Source: Aeromonas bivalvium
GTDB lineage: Bacteria > Pseudomonadota > Gammaproteobacteria > Enterobacterales > Aeromonadaceae
Assembly: GCF_000819765.1 (NCBI RefSeq)
Contig: NZ_CDBT01000008.1
Span: 62,001 to 126,000 of the forward strand
Direction: 5' to 3'
Length of the DNA: 64,000 bases
Shown: positions 38,594 through 47,520 of the stretch, one piece after another
Layout of the letters: every line of letters starts with the position of its first letter
Position numbering within the stretch: position 1 is the first letter of the stretch
Made by a program: the position numbers and the translations under genes
The notes under the pieces: generated by a model
Seen by the model: only the letters and a program-made list of their open reading frames with translations
Told to the model about the DNA's origin: nothing
The model's database searches: none

Positions 38594-40477
38594 TCAGCTC
38601 CTTGGATTGGGATGGGGAGCGGCCTCAAGCCGCTGCTGAGGGGCGGGCAGGATCACTCGGGCCAGGCAGCCATGGGGGCTCAGGTTGATCAAGGCGAGCT
38701 GGCCGCGATGACACTCGATCACGTCCCGGCAGATGGCGAGCCCCAGCCCCATGCCGTCGTCCTTGTCGCTGTGAAACGCCTGCTGCAGCCAGGCCTCTGG
38801 CATCCTCAGGCCGGGGCCGTTGTCGCGGATCTCCAGGATCAAGAGCGCCGCCTCGAAGCAGACAAGCAGCTCGACCCGGCCCGGTTCAGCCCTTTGCGCC
38901 GCTGGGCCGTCCGTTCGGGCCGCGCTCTCGGCGCCATTCTTGATGAGGTTCATCAGCAACTGCTCCACCCCTATGCCATCCAGGGGGAGCAGGCGCGGCT
39001 GCCCCTGCCAGCGCAGGGTGAAGGTGACGCCGAGGGGGGCCAGCATCTGACCGAGCAGGGGCTGCAGGCCCTCCACCAGGGCGACCAGGTCCGTGGGCTC
39101 GGCTTGGCGCGGGCGCTTTTGCAGCCGGGCTCTCAGCCGGTTGACTGTCTGGGTGATGCGCTGGACCTGCAGGCCAATCTGCTCCAGGGCCTGGCGCAGG
39201 GGCTCCTGTGATGCGGCCGTGACCGGATCCTGCCCCTGCCTCGCGAGGCGCAGCAGGGCACCCTGGCTGTAGTTGGCGATGGCGGTGAGGGGCTGGTTGA
39301 TCTCGTGGGCCATGTTGGCGCCGAGTTCGCCGAGTTCGGCGAGGCGCCTGGCCTGCTCGAGCTGGCGTCCCTTCTCCTCGAGTTGCTGGCGGGTGGCGAG
39401 CAGTCGGCGCTGGCTGCGGTTGAACAGCCGTTGCAGCAGCAGGTGGTGGCCACCGAGCAGCAGCACCAGCGCCAGGGCGCCCCAGCCCCACTGCTGATGC
39501 TGGCGCAGCCAGTGCCAGGCCGATTGCCACCAGGGGCCCTGCAGGGGGTGGCGATCCAGCGCCTTGAGCAGGCGGTCGATGCCAAGCTGGCTGGTGGGCA
39601 CTGTCCAGCCCGCCGAATCGGCGGCCATGGCTGCCTCGCTGTCTGCTGGCAGGTCGAACAGCGCTCGCGTCACCGCCAGGGCAAGCGCAGGGGAAGCCTG
39701 CTCCGTCTGGGCGAAGGCCCAGTTCGGGTAGAGCCGGGTCGAGCTCTGGCAGCCAAAGCCCGCCGGCGCCTGGTTGTCCAGCACCCGAAAATCCGAGTCG
39801 GCGACCTTGCCCTCCCGCACCATGCGCTCCAGCTGGCACACCGGCACTATGGCGGCGGCCACCTGGTCCGCCGCCAGCTGCTCGATGAGCCGATCGAGGG
39901 GGAAGCCGGTGCCGGTGAAGCGCACGGCGGAGAAGAAGCGCTCCAGCCTGACCCCCTGCTCGTCCGCCTCGAAGCGGTAGGCGAGGTAGCCACCGAAGGC
40001 GTTTTCCGACACGGCGGCGACCGGCCGCCCTTCGAGATCCTGCCAGTGCAGGTAGGGGGCATGGGCGCGCACCACCAGGGCGGCGCCTATGGCGAGGTTG
40101 TCACCCCCGGCCGGGCTCTTGAGGGTGGCGAGCCAGGCCAGCGGATACTGGCGCGCCAGGCTGACCGACTGGCCCGGGTTGGTGATGACAAAGTCGAGCC
40201 TGCTTTGCGCGACGGCCTCGGCCAGGGCATCGAGCTCCAGGGGCACCAGCGCGAAGCGCCGCTCTGGCACGCGCTCATTCAGCCAGCCCATCAGCGGCTG
40301 CCACTGTGCTCGCGCCAGCGCCGGGCCACGGGTCGCCAGCACCCCTATTCGGACCGGCTCGCTCTGGACCTGCTCCGGCTCGGTCGGTGGGGGCACAGGC
40401 CCGGCCAGGGCAGGGGCGACCCAGATCCAGAGCAACAGGGCCTGGCGGGCGAGCGATGAGGGGGCGTGACGGAACAG
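38594..40477 (-). CDS. ttrS: Tetrathionate sensor histidine kinase TtrS, probable CTG start
   Basis: TtrS senses tetrathionate through a periplasmic PhnD-like binding domain (about 40-290), has a membrane helix near 323-341 (WGALALVLLLGGHHLLL) and a kinase core with HEINQPL near 390 and the ATPase boxes NLIKNGAES, DNGPGL and GMGLGL. No ATG or GTG fits the N-terminus. CTG at 40477 has AAGGAG 6 bases upstream and gives FRHAPSSLARQ-ALLLWIWVAPALA, a complete signal peptide (627 residues in total). A TTG at 40435 lacks a ribosome site and removes the charged n-region. The start is therefore inferred. Confidence 0.9.
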   Translation of the reverse strand: MFRHAPSSLARQALLLWIWVAPALAGPVPPPTEPEQVQSEPVRIGVLATRGPALARAQWQPLMGWLNERVPERRFALVPLELDALAEAVAQSRLDFVITNPGQSVSLARQYPLAWLATLKSPAGGDNLAIGAALVVRAHAPYLHWQDLEGRPVAAVSENAFGGYLAYRFEADEQGVRLERFFSAVRFTGTGFPLDRLIEQLAADQVAAAIVPVCQLERMVREGKVADSDFRVLDNQAPAGFGCQSSTRLYPNWAFAQTEQASPALALAVTRALFDLPADSEAAMAADSAGWTVPTSQLGIDRLLKALDRHPLQGPWWQSAWHWLRQHQQWGWGALALVLLLGGHHLLLQRLFNRSQRRLLATRQQLEEKGRQLEQARRLAELGELGANMAHEINQPLTAIANYSQGALLRLARQGQDPVTAASQEPLRQALEQIGLQVQRITQTVNRLRARLQKRPRQAEPTDLVALVEGLQPLLGQMLAPLGVTFTLRWQGQPRLLPLDGIGVEQLLMNLIKNGAESAARTDGPAAQRAEPGRVELLVCFEAALLILEIRDNGPGLRMPEAWLQQAFHSDKDDGMGLGLAICRDVIECHRGQLALINLSPHGCLARVILPAPQQRLEAAPHPNPRS

Positions 40478-40609
40478 GGCGCTCTCCTTGGGCGGCAGAT
40501 GGGGGGAGGCCAGTCTATCACCGGGGCGATGTGCTGGGCCGCCCTGGCGCCGTGATGGGGCGGCGAATGGGGCTTAGGTCACAGTTTGGCGGTTATGGGG
40601 CCGGTTTTA

Positions 40610-40623
40610 TTGCGCTGGATCAA
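40610..40623 (+). promoter_or_regulatory. FNR-like box in the ttrB promoter
   Basis: TTGCG-CTGG-ATCAA matches the FNR consensus TTGAT-N4-ATCAA at 8 of 10 positions. A -10-like CACAAT lies at 40647-40652, which would put the transcript start near 40659 and the box at about -42, the class II activation position. In Salmonella the ttr operon needs FNR (OxrA) and TtrRS. GTGG-AAAA-CCAC at 40639-40650 is a small hairpin of unknown role. Confidence 0.5.
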
Positions 40624-40732
40624 CCCGGCTCCCGGTATGTGGAAAACCACAATAGAGGCGACTTGCTGCGTTGCGGACAATCGGCCCAACCCCCCTCTTG
40701 GGGGAAGCCAGCTCAGCAGAAGGAAAGAAGCC

Positions 40733-41515
40733 ATGGAGCTCAGCAAGCGCCGATTGTTATCCGGGATCGCCGCCCTCACCGCAGGGGCGGCCCTGATCCC
40801 CGTCGCTCAGGCCCAGTCCGTCCCCGTGCCCCGCAATGGGCGGGCGGCCATCGGCCGGGGGGATGGCCGCAAGCGTTACGGCATGCTGATCGACTTGCGC
40901 CGCTGCGTCGGCTGCCAGGCCTGCACAGTGGCCTGCACCATAGAGAACCAGCCCCCCCTCGGCCAGTTTCGCACCACTGTCAGCCAGTACGAGGTGAGCG
41001 ATGTGGCGGCACTCGATGCCCCCGCCTCCCTCTTGATGTTGCCCAGGCTCTGCAACCACTGCGCCGAGCCCGCCTGCCTCGACGTCTGCCCCACGGGCGC
41101 TACCTTCCAGCGCGATGACGGCATAGTGGTGGTCAACAACGACTGGTGCGTCGCCTGCGGCTACTGCGTGCAGGCCTGCCCCTATGACGCCCGCTTCATC
41201 AACCATGAGACCAACACCGCCGACAAGTGCACCTTCTGCGCCCACCGGCTGGAGGCGGGATTGCTGCCCGCCTGTGTGGAGAGCTGCGTCGGCGAGGCGC
41301 GCATCATAGGGGATCTCAACGATCCCAAGAGCCAGATAAGCCGGCTGCTGCGGGAATACGAGCCGGCCCTCAAGGTGCTCAAGCCCGAGGCCCATACCCA
41401 GCCGCGGGTCTTCTATCTCGGCATGGATGAGGCCTTCGTCAGCAAGATCGACGGCCACCCGGCGCAGCGCACCCTGCTCGGCGACGACGGCAAGGAGATA
41501 GCCCATGACCATTAA
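40733..41515 (+). CDS. ttrB: Tetrathionate reductase iron-sulfur subunit TtrB
   Basis: TtrB relays electrons from TtrC to TtrA on the periplasmic side. The 260 residues carry four cysteine clusters for [4Fe-4S] centres (CVGCQACTVAC, CNHCAEPACLDVC, CVACGYCVQAC and CTFCAH...CVESC). The N-terminus MELSKRRLLSG is a Tat signal in which the aligned pair is Lys-Arg, as reported for Salmonella TtrB. AAGGAAAG precedes the ATG. It overlaps ttrC by 11 bases. Confidence 0.95.
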   Translation: MELSKRRLLSGIAALTAGAALIPVAQAQSVPVPRNGRAAIGRGDGRKRYGMLIDLRRCVGCQACTVACTIENQPPLGQFRTTVSQYEVSDVAALDAPASLLMLPRLCNHCAEPACLDVCPTGATFQRDDGIVVVNNDWCVACGYCVQACPYDARFINHETNTADKCTFCAHRLEAGLLPACVESCVGEARIIGDLNDPKSQISRLLREYEPALKVLKPEAHTQPRVFYLGMDEAFVSKIDGHPAQRTLLGDDGKEIAHDH

Positions 41516-42632
41516 CGAACTGCTGGCCCCGGATCAACCCATCACCTGGCTGCCCTGGGCGGTGCAATATTTCTTCCTCATTGGCCTCGCCTATGGGGCC
41601 CTCTGGCTGGGCGCGGCCGATCTGTGGCGCAAGGCACCGGATCGGCGGCTGCAGACCCTGGCCGCCGTGCTGATGATGGGGGCAGGGGTGGTGGCGCCCA
41701 TAGCCCTGACCGCGGACTTGCACCAGCCCGCCCGGGCCTGGCACTTCTACGCCCAGACCCGCTTCACCTCCATCATGTGGTATGGCGCCTACCTGCTGCC
41801 GCTGTTCAGCCTGCTCAGCATGCTGTTTGGCTGGCTGCTGATAAGGCCCAACCTGGCCAGGCGCGGCGAGGAGCAGGACAGGGTCGCCGCCCTGGCGCGG
41901 CTGCTCTGCCTGGGGAACTGGTCCGGCGAGCCCTGGCTCAAACCGCTTGCTTTGATGGCGGCTTTGAGCGGGCTCAGCATAGCCCTCTACACCGGGCTCG
42001 AGACCATGGCGGTGCAGGCGCGCCCCCTCTGGCATACCCCCTGGTTGCCCTGGCTGCTGGCGCTGAGCGCCCTGCTGGCGGCCCAGAGCGCCCTGCTGCT
42101 GCTCAACCGCCTGCTGGCGGGCTGGCAGGGGCGTACCGAGGCAGATCTGCTGCGCCAGATCCGCCCGACCCTGGCCCTGCTCGTGCTCTCCCTGCTGGGC
42201 TGGGCCCTGCTCGGTGGCGCCTCGGCGGCTGAGGCGGCGGCCCTCTATCGGCTGGATCCTAGCTGGCGGCTGGCGGCCCACTGGCTGCTGCTGACCCTCG
42301 GCCTGCTCGGCCTGTTGCTGCTGGCGGGGCACCGATTCTCCCCCCGCCTGCAAACCTGGGGTCTGGGGCTGCTGGCACTGCACCTGGTGTGGGGCCTGCG
42401 CTGGTTGGTGCTCATTCAGGGGCAGTTGGCGCCGAAATATGGGGCCGGCGTCTATGTCTACCAGATAGCCTGGGGGCCGGCCGGGGTGCTCGGCATCCTC
42501 GGCACCTTCGGCCTGCTGCTGGCCCTGCTGGTGGTGCTCTCCGAGCTGGTGCGCGCCCCGGCTCTGCCATCTGCCACCACTTCCTCTGCCACCCAGGCAG
42601 CCACCACCCATTCCGCCCGCGAGGCAATCTGA
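41505..42632 (+). CDS. ttrC: Tetrathionate reductase membrane subunit TtrC (NrfD type)
   Basis: TtrC anchors the enzyme in the membrane and oxidises quinol. The 375 residues are mostly hydrophobic with about nine segments and NrfD-family character (WAVQYFFLIGLAYGALWL near 17-34; PARAWHFYAQTRFTSIMW near 71-88). Its start lies inside the ttrB end and its stop overlaps the ttrA start in TGATG. The C-terminus has an Ala/Ser/Thr-rich tail beyond the last membrane helix. It is longer than Salmonella TtrC (about 340 residues). Confidence 0.92.
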   Translation: MTINELLAPDQPITWLPWAVQYFFLIGLAYGALWLGAADLWRKAPDRRLQTLAAVLMMGAGVVAPIALTADLHQPARAWHFYAQTRFTSIMWYGAYLLPLFSLLSMLFGWLLIRPNLARRGEEQDRVAALARLLCLGNWSGEPWLKPLALMAALSGLSIALYTGLETMAVQARPLWHTPWLPWLLALSALLAAQSALLLLNRLLAGWQGRTEADLLRQIRPTLALLVLSLLGWALLGGASAAEAAALYRLDPSWRLAAHWLLLTLGLLGLLLLAGHRFSPRLQTWGLGLLALHLVWGLRWLVLIQGQLAPKYGAGVYVYQIAWGPAGVLGILGTFGLLLALLVVLSELVRAPALPSATTSSATQAATTHSAREAI

Positions 42633-45600
42633 TGGATCACAGCAAACGCAAATTTCTCAAGGGCGCCGCCATCGCCGGGGGCACGGGGCTCTTCGTGGCC
42701 GGTTACAGCGATACCCTCAAGCAGGTGGCGAGCGGGCTGGCCACCGGCAGCTCGGGCAAGCCGACCCGGGATCCCATTCACGGCAACTCGCTCGCCGTGG
42801 AGTACAGGGTCGACGGGCAGGGGGAGCTTCATCCCAACCCGGATCAGCGCCTCGCCAACACCATGTGCCTCGGCTGCTGGACCCTGTGCGGGGTGCGGGC
42901 TCGCATCGATAACGAGAGCGACAGGATAGTGCGCATCCTGGGCAACCCCTACCACCCGCTCTCCGCCCTGCACCACATCGACTTCAAGACGCCGGTCAAG
43001 CAGGCGCTGCTCGCGACCAGCGGCCATCAGGAAGGGGGGCTGGAGGGGCGCTCCACCGCCTGCGCCCGGGGCAACGCCATGCTGGAGCAGCTCGACAGCC
43101 CCCACAGGGTCACCCGCTGCCTCAAGCGGGTCGGCCCCCGCGGCAGCGGCCGCTGGCAGAGCATTCCCTTCGAGCAGCTGATCGAGGAGGTGGTGGAGGG
43201 GGGCGACCTGTTCGGGGAGGGGAAAGTGGAGGGGCTCAGAGCCATCCGCAACCTCAATGAGCCGCTGGACCCGGCGAGCCCGGAATATGGCCCCAGGGCG
43301 AACCAGCTGCTGGTGAGCAACGCCTCGGACGAGGGGCGCGACGCCTTCATCAAGCGCTTCACCTTCAACAGCTTCGGCACCCGCAATTTCGCGAACCACG
43401 GCGCCTACTGCGGCCTGTCGTTCCGGGTCGGGGCCGGCGCCCTGCTGGACGATCTGGAGAAGAACGCCCACCTCAAGCCCGACTGGGACGAGAGCGACTT
43501 CCTGCTGTTCATGGGCACCTCCCCCCAGCAGTCCGGCAACCCCTTCAAGCGCCAGTCCCGCCAGCTGGCGGCAGGGCGGGCGCGGCAGGGCAAGCCGTTC
43601 TCCTACGTGGTGGTGGCCCCCAGCCTGCCGAACACGGTGAACCTGCCGTCCGCCCCCGCCAACCGCTGGCTGCCCATCCGGCCCGCCACGGACTCGGCGC
43701 TGGCCATGGCCATGCTGCGCTGGATCATCGACAACGAGCGCTATGCCGAGCCCTTCCTGGCGGCCCCCCATGCCGAGGCCGCCGAGCGGGCCGGCTATCG
43801 CGGCTTTTGCAACGCCAGCCATCTGGTTGTCTGCGACGAGACCCACCCGCGCTTCGGCCAGATGCTGCACGCCAGCGATCTGGGGCTGTCCCACGGCGGT
43901 GAGCCCTATGGCGAGGGGGATGCGGTGCTGGTGGTCGAGGAGGGGAGCGACGAGCCGAGACCCGCAGGCCAGTGTGAGCGGGCCCGGCTCTGGGTGGATC
44001 GCCCCATTCAGGGCCCCAAGGGGGAGCTGAGGGTCAAGAGCAGCTTCCAGCTACTGGCCGAGGCGAGCCGGGAGCACTCTCTCGAGCAATACAGCGCCGA
44101 GTGCGCCGTGCCGGTAAGCGACATCAAGGAGCTGGCGCGGGAGTTCACCAGCCACGGCACCCGGGCGGCGGTGATCACCCATGGTGGCACCATGAGCGCC
44201 AACGGCTTCTATTCGGCCTGGGCCATCATGATGCTCAACGCCATGATAGGGAACCTCAACGCCCGGGGCGGCGCCGTGGCGAGCGGCGGCAAGTTCGACC
44301 CCTTCGGCGCCGGGCCGCGCTACGATCTGGCGAGTTTCCCCGGCATGGTGAAACCCGCCGGTGTCTTCCTGTCCCGCTCCAAGTTCCCCTACGAGAAGAC
44401 CTCCGAATATCGCCGCAAGAAAGAGGCGGGGCAGAACCCCTATCCGGCTCACGAGCCCTGGTTCCCCATCTCGGGCCCCCTGCTCGGCGAGCACCTGACC
44501 GCGGCGGTGAACGGTTATCCCTACCGTGCCAAAGCCTGGATCAACCACATGGGCAACCCCCTCTACGGTCAGGCGGGGCTCAGCCATGCCATAGGCGAGC
44601 AGCTCAAGGACCCTGCCGTGCTGCCGCTCTTTGTCAGCATCGACAGCTTCATCAACGAATCCTCGGCGCTGTCGGACTACATAGTGCCAGACACCCTGAC
44701 TTACGAGTCCTGGGGCTGGGCCAGCGCCTGGCACGGGGTCATGACCAAGGTCTCCACCGGCCGCTGGCCCGTGGTGGAGCCCCGTGTCGCCAAGACCGCC
44801 GAGGGTGATCCGGTCTGCATGGAGTCCTTCTTTATCGCGGTGGCCAAACGCCTGGGGTTGCCGGGCTTTGGCGAGGGGGCCCTCAAAGGGGCGGATGGCA
44901 AGCTGTACGGTCTTCACAAGGCGGCGGACTTCTCCCTCTATGGTGCGGCCAACGTCGCCTATCTGGGTGAGCCAGTACCCGCCATTGGGCCTGAGGATCT
45001 CGCCTGGTCCGGGGTGGAGCGCATTATGCCGATCCTCAACGCCACACTGAGCGCGGAGGAGGCGAGTCGCGCCGCCTACCTCTTCGCCCGGGGCGGGCGC
45101 TTCGAGCCGGTGGCCAAGGGGCGCGATGATTCGGGGCAGCCGAGCAAGCGCTGGCCCAAGCCATTGATGGTGTGGAACCCGGCGGTGGGTAGCCGGCGCC
45201 ACAGCCAGAGCGGCCAATACTTGAGCGGCACCCCGCGCTTCTTCCGCCCCCAGCTCGCGGACGGCACGCCGCTCAAGGAGGCGTTCAAGCCGGCCCAGTG
45301 GCCCCTGCTGCTCACCAGCTACAAGTCCCACACCATGAGCTCCATGAGCATCGGCTCGGATCGCCTGCGTCAGGTGCACCCCAGCAACGGGGTGCGGCTC
45401 AACGTCCAGACGGCGGCCCGCCTTGGCATAGTGAGCGGGGACAGGGTGCGGGTCAGCACCCCCAATGGCAGCGTGATCGGGCTGGCGGAGTGCGTGGCCG
45501 GGGTGCAGGAAGATGCCATCGCCATCGAGCACGGCTTCGGTCACAAGGAGCTGGGGGCGAGGGCGCATTGGGTCGACGGTAAGGAGGTGGTGGCCAGTGC

Positions 45601-45739
45601 CCTGCGCGGCGCCGGGGTGAACCTCAACGATCTGGCGGTGCTGGATCCCAGCCGTCACGGCCGTTACCCCCTGGTGGACTGGGCCATCGGCTCCTCGGCG
45701 CGCCAGGGCTTGCCGGCCCGGGTGGAGAAGCTGGTGTAG
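42632..45739 (+). CDS. ttrA: Tetrathionate reductase catalytic subunit TtrA (molybdopterin)
   Basis: TtrA is the bis-MGD molybdoenzyme that reduces tetrathionate to thiosulfate in the periplasm. The 1035 residues have the N-terminal cluster motif CLGCWTLCGVRARI near 79-92 with the fourth cysteine in STACARGNAM, the central molybdopterin domains, and a C-terminal MGD-binding domain (TSYKSHTMSSMS; DRVRVSTPNGSV). The Tat signal HSKRKFLKGAA fits S-R-R-x-F-L-K except that the first arginine is lysine. Last gene of ttrBCA, coupled by TGATG. Confidence 0.95.
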   Translation: MDHSKRKFLKGAAIAGGTGLFVAGYSDTLKQVASGLATGSSGKPTRDPIHGNSLAVEYRVDGQGELHPNPDQRLANTMCLGCWTLCGVRARIDNESDRIVRILGNPYHPLSALHHIDFKTPVKQALLATSGHQEGGLEGRSTACARGNAMLEQLDSPHRVTRCLKRVGPRGSGRWQSIPFEQLIEEVVEGGDLFGEGKVEGLRAIRNLNEPLDPASPEYGPRANQLLVSNASDEGRDAFIKRFTFNSFGTRNFANHGAYCGLSFRVGAGALLDDLEKNAHLKPDWDESDFLLFMGTSPQQSGNPFKRQSRQLAAGRARQGKPFSYVVVAPSLPNTVNLPSAPANRWLPIRPATDSALAMAMLRWIIDNERYAEPFLAAPHAEAAERAGYRGFCNASHLVVCDETHPRFGQMLHASDLGLSHGGEPYGEGDAVLVVEEGSDEPRPAGQCERARLWVDRPIQGPKGELRVKSSFQLLAEASREHSLEQYSAECAVPVSDIKELAREFTSHGTRAAVITHGGTMSANGFYSAWAIMMLNAMIGNLNARGGAVASGGKFDPFGAGPRYDLASFPGMVKPAGVFLSRSKFPYEKTSEYRRKKEAGQNPYPAHEPWFPISGPLLGEHLTAAVNGYPYRAKAWINHMGNPLYGQAGLSHAIGEQLKDPAVLPLFVSIDSFINESSALSDYIVPDTLTYESWGWASAWHGVMTKVSTGRWPVVEPRVAKTAEGDPVCMESFFIAVAKRLGLPGFGEGALKGADGKLYGLHKAADFSLYGAANVAYLGEPVPAIGPEDLAWSGVERIMPILNATLSAEEASRAAYLFARGGRFEPVAKGRDDSGQPSKRWPKPLMVWNPAVGSRRHSQSGQYLSGTPRFFRPQLADGTPLKEAFKPAQWPLLLTSYKSHTMSSMSIGSDRLRQVHPSNGVRLNVQTAARLGIVSGDRVRVSTPNGSVIGLAECVAGVQEDAIAIEHGFGHKELGARAHWVDGKEVVASALRGAGVNLNDLAVLDPSRHGRYPLVDWAIGSSARQGLPARVEKLV

Positions 45740-45753
45740 GGCCAGAGGCAAAA

Positions 45754-45782
45754 AAAAGCGGGGCCATCATGGCCCCGCTTTT
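45754..45782. terminator. Bidirectional terminator after ttrBCA
   Basis: AAAAGCGGGGCC pairs with GGCCCCGCTTTT around ATCAT. It separates ttrA from the converging lipoprotein nuclease gene. Confidence 0.9.
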
Positions 45783-45801
45783 CATTGCGTTCCCCTGAAC
45801 A

Positions 45802-47169
45802 TCACTGGTCCAGTTCGAAGTCCACCCACACCAGGCGGTGATCCGAGCTGACCCCCTTGGCGATGCCAAGCTGTGCGTCATACACCAGGTGGTAGCCCGG
45901 CTCGAAGCTGGCCGGCCAGAACACCCCAGAGGCGATGGCATTGAGGTTGGCTGAGGGGATCAGGTGATCGAGCTGCAGGCCGCTGCTGCTGGTGATGCGC
46001 TCCGGGGTGGTGCGGTTGTTGTTGCGCTTGCACAGATCCGGCTGGCTGGCGAGGCACTCCGGGCCCCCCTGGCTCACCGGGATCAGGGCGCCATTGGTGA
46101 CCGCCTGGTTGACCAGCACATGGTTGTGCAAGTCCTGGATGGCACTGAGATCCCCATCGCCTGCTTGCGGATCGGCGTTGAGATCCCCGGCGATGACGAA
46201 GCGGGCACCCTGTGGCAGGCCGCCCGCCTTGCCGGCGTCGTCCACCATGTAGCTGGCGCTCTCCACATAGTCTTGCCAGAAGGCGACCTCGGCCCGGTTG
46301 TGCTTGACGTTGTGGCGCGCCGCATTGCCAAAGATGGGGGGCGTGGGGTGGGAGATGAGGAAGTGGACCACCTCCTCCTTGTTGCCCTGCTTGATGCGCA
46401 CCGGCACGTCCGCGTGATTCTTGGAGGAGAGCGGGAACTGCTCCCAGGCGGCGGCGTCATACCAGGGCTCGCCGCACTGGCGACCCGCCGGGATCGGCGC
46501 CCTGGGGTTGTTGCAGTCGTCGATGACGGGGTTCGTCTCGCCCGGCATGTCCTTCCACTTGAAGTGCTGGAAGGTACGGATCCCCTTGGTGTCGATGGGA
46601 TACTTCGACATCAGGGCGAAGGCGTACTGGCCGTGGTAGTTGCCAAAGCCCCAGGCGTCGTCCGGCCCGCTGTTGCGCTTGCCATCCAGATTGAGGTCGT
46701 GGCCGCTCATCAGCCCTGTGTTGGTGGCGAAATTCTGCATCACAGGGTAGCTGATGGCCTGCACCTCGCCGTGCTGGGCGTGGGCCAGGTAGTTGTCGTT
46801 GAAGGCCTTGAGATCGGCTGTGCTCTCCCCCTTGCCGTCGTTGTCGAACTCGTTGAGCAGGAAGACATCCGGCCGGGTGCGCTGGATGATTTCGGCGATA
46901 TTGCGGATCTGCTGCACGTCGAGGGCCCTGGTCTTCTCCGCCCCGCTCAAGGTGCCGTCGGCGAGGCGGGCCAGCAGGGCGTCCTGGGCGGCGCGGTCCA
47001 GCGCCAGTTCGCCGGAGAGCATGCCGGGGGCGGTGCGATCGAAGGAGAGGTTGAAGGTAGCGAAGCGAACCATGGGATCAGGGGCCTTGGAGTCATTGTT
47101 GCTGTGACAGCCTGCCATCAATCCGAGGGAAATGGCAGCGGCGAGCAGGGTCTTGGGGATCAGTTTCAT
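45802..47169 (-). CDS. Endonuclease/exonuclease/phosphatase-family lipoprotein
   Basis: This is a 455-residue outer-envelope lipoprotein: signal peptide with lipobox LMAGC (Cys near 21), then an EEP-fold domain. Catalytic signatures are visible: FLLNEFDNDG near 104, ISHPTPP near 263, GDLNADPQAGDG near 324 and the C-terminal SSDHRLVWVDF. Relatives hydrolyse nucleic acids or phosphoesters outside the cytoplasm, which fits phosphate scavenging. The exact substrate is unknown. Confidence 0.87.
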   Translation of the reverse strand: MKLIPKTLLAAAISLGLMAGCHSNNDSKAPDPMVRFATFNLSFDRTAPGMLSGELALDRAAQDALLARLADGTLSGAEKTRALDVQQIRNIAEIIQRTRPDVFLLNEFDNDGKGESTADLKAFNDNYLAHAQHGEVQAISYPVMQNFATNTGLMSGHDLNLDGKRNSGPDDAWGFGNYHGQYAFALMSKYPIDTKGIRTFQHFKWKDMPGETNPVIDDCNNPRAPIPAGRQCGEPWYDAAAWEQFPLSSKNHADVPVRIKQGNKEEVVHFLISHPTPPIFGNAARHNVKHNRAEVAFWQDYVESASYMVDDAGKAGGLPQGARFVIAGDLNADPQAGDGDLSAIQDLHNHVLVNQAVTNGALIPVSQGGPECLASQPDLCKRNNNRTTPERITSSSGLQLDHLIPSANLNAIASGVFWPASFEPGYHLVYDAQLGIAKGVSSDHRLVWVDFELDQ

Positions 47170-47520
47170 TATATTTTCCGTAGCGACTATGAAGATTGCC
47201 CTTTTGCGGCGCGGGCATTATAGGGCGCGAACCCTGCAGTTTGGTTTCAAGTGACTTCGATTGTGAGCCGTCTCACGGAGTGCCGGTGGGGGCTTGGTCG
47301 GGGGCCCGCCCTCCTGTTCATGGAATAATCAGGTGGGGCGCGATAAGGTAAATGACGCAAAGGGTGGTAAAAGCGGCGCCCTGGGTGAGAAATCCCCCGT
47401 CTGGACGTTGAAATTTGCGCCTCGGCAGGGAAGAATGCGCACCAGCCGTGCCGCCGTGTTCATCAAGGGATGAACGGGCACCACCCTGACCTGGTTGACA
47501 GGAACACTCATAGGAATTGT
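47170..47520. other. Divergent intergenic region, no gene seen
   Basis: This 350-bp interval separates the EEP lipoprotein and L,D-transpeptidase genes, which point away from each other. Both promoters should lie here, but I could not pick clear -35/-10 pairs. No repeat, hairpin terminator or RNA gene was recognised. Confidence 0.5.
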
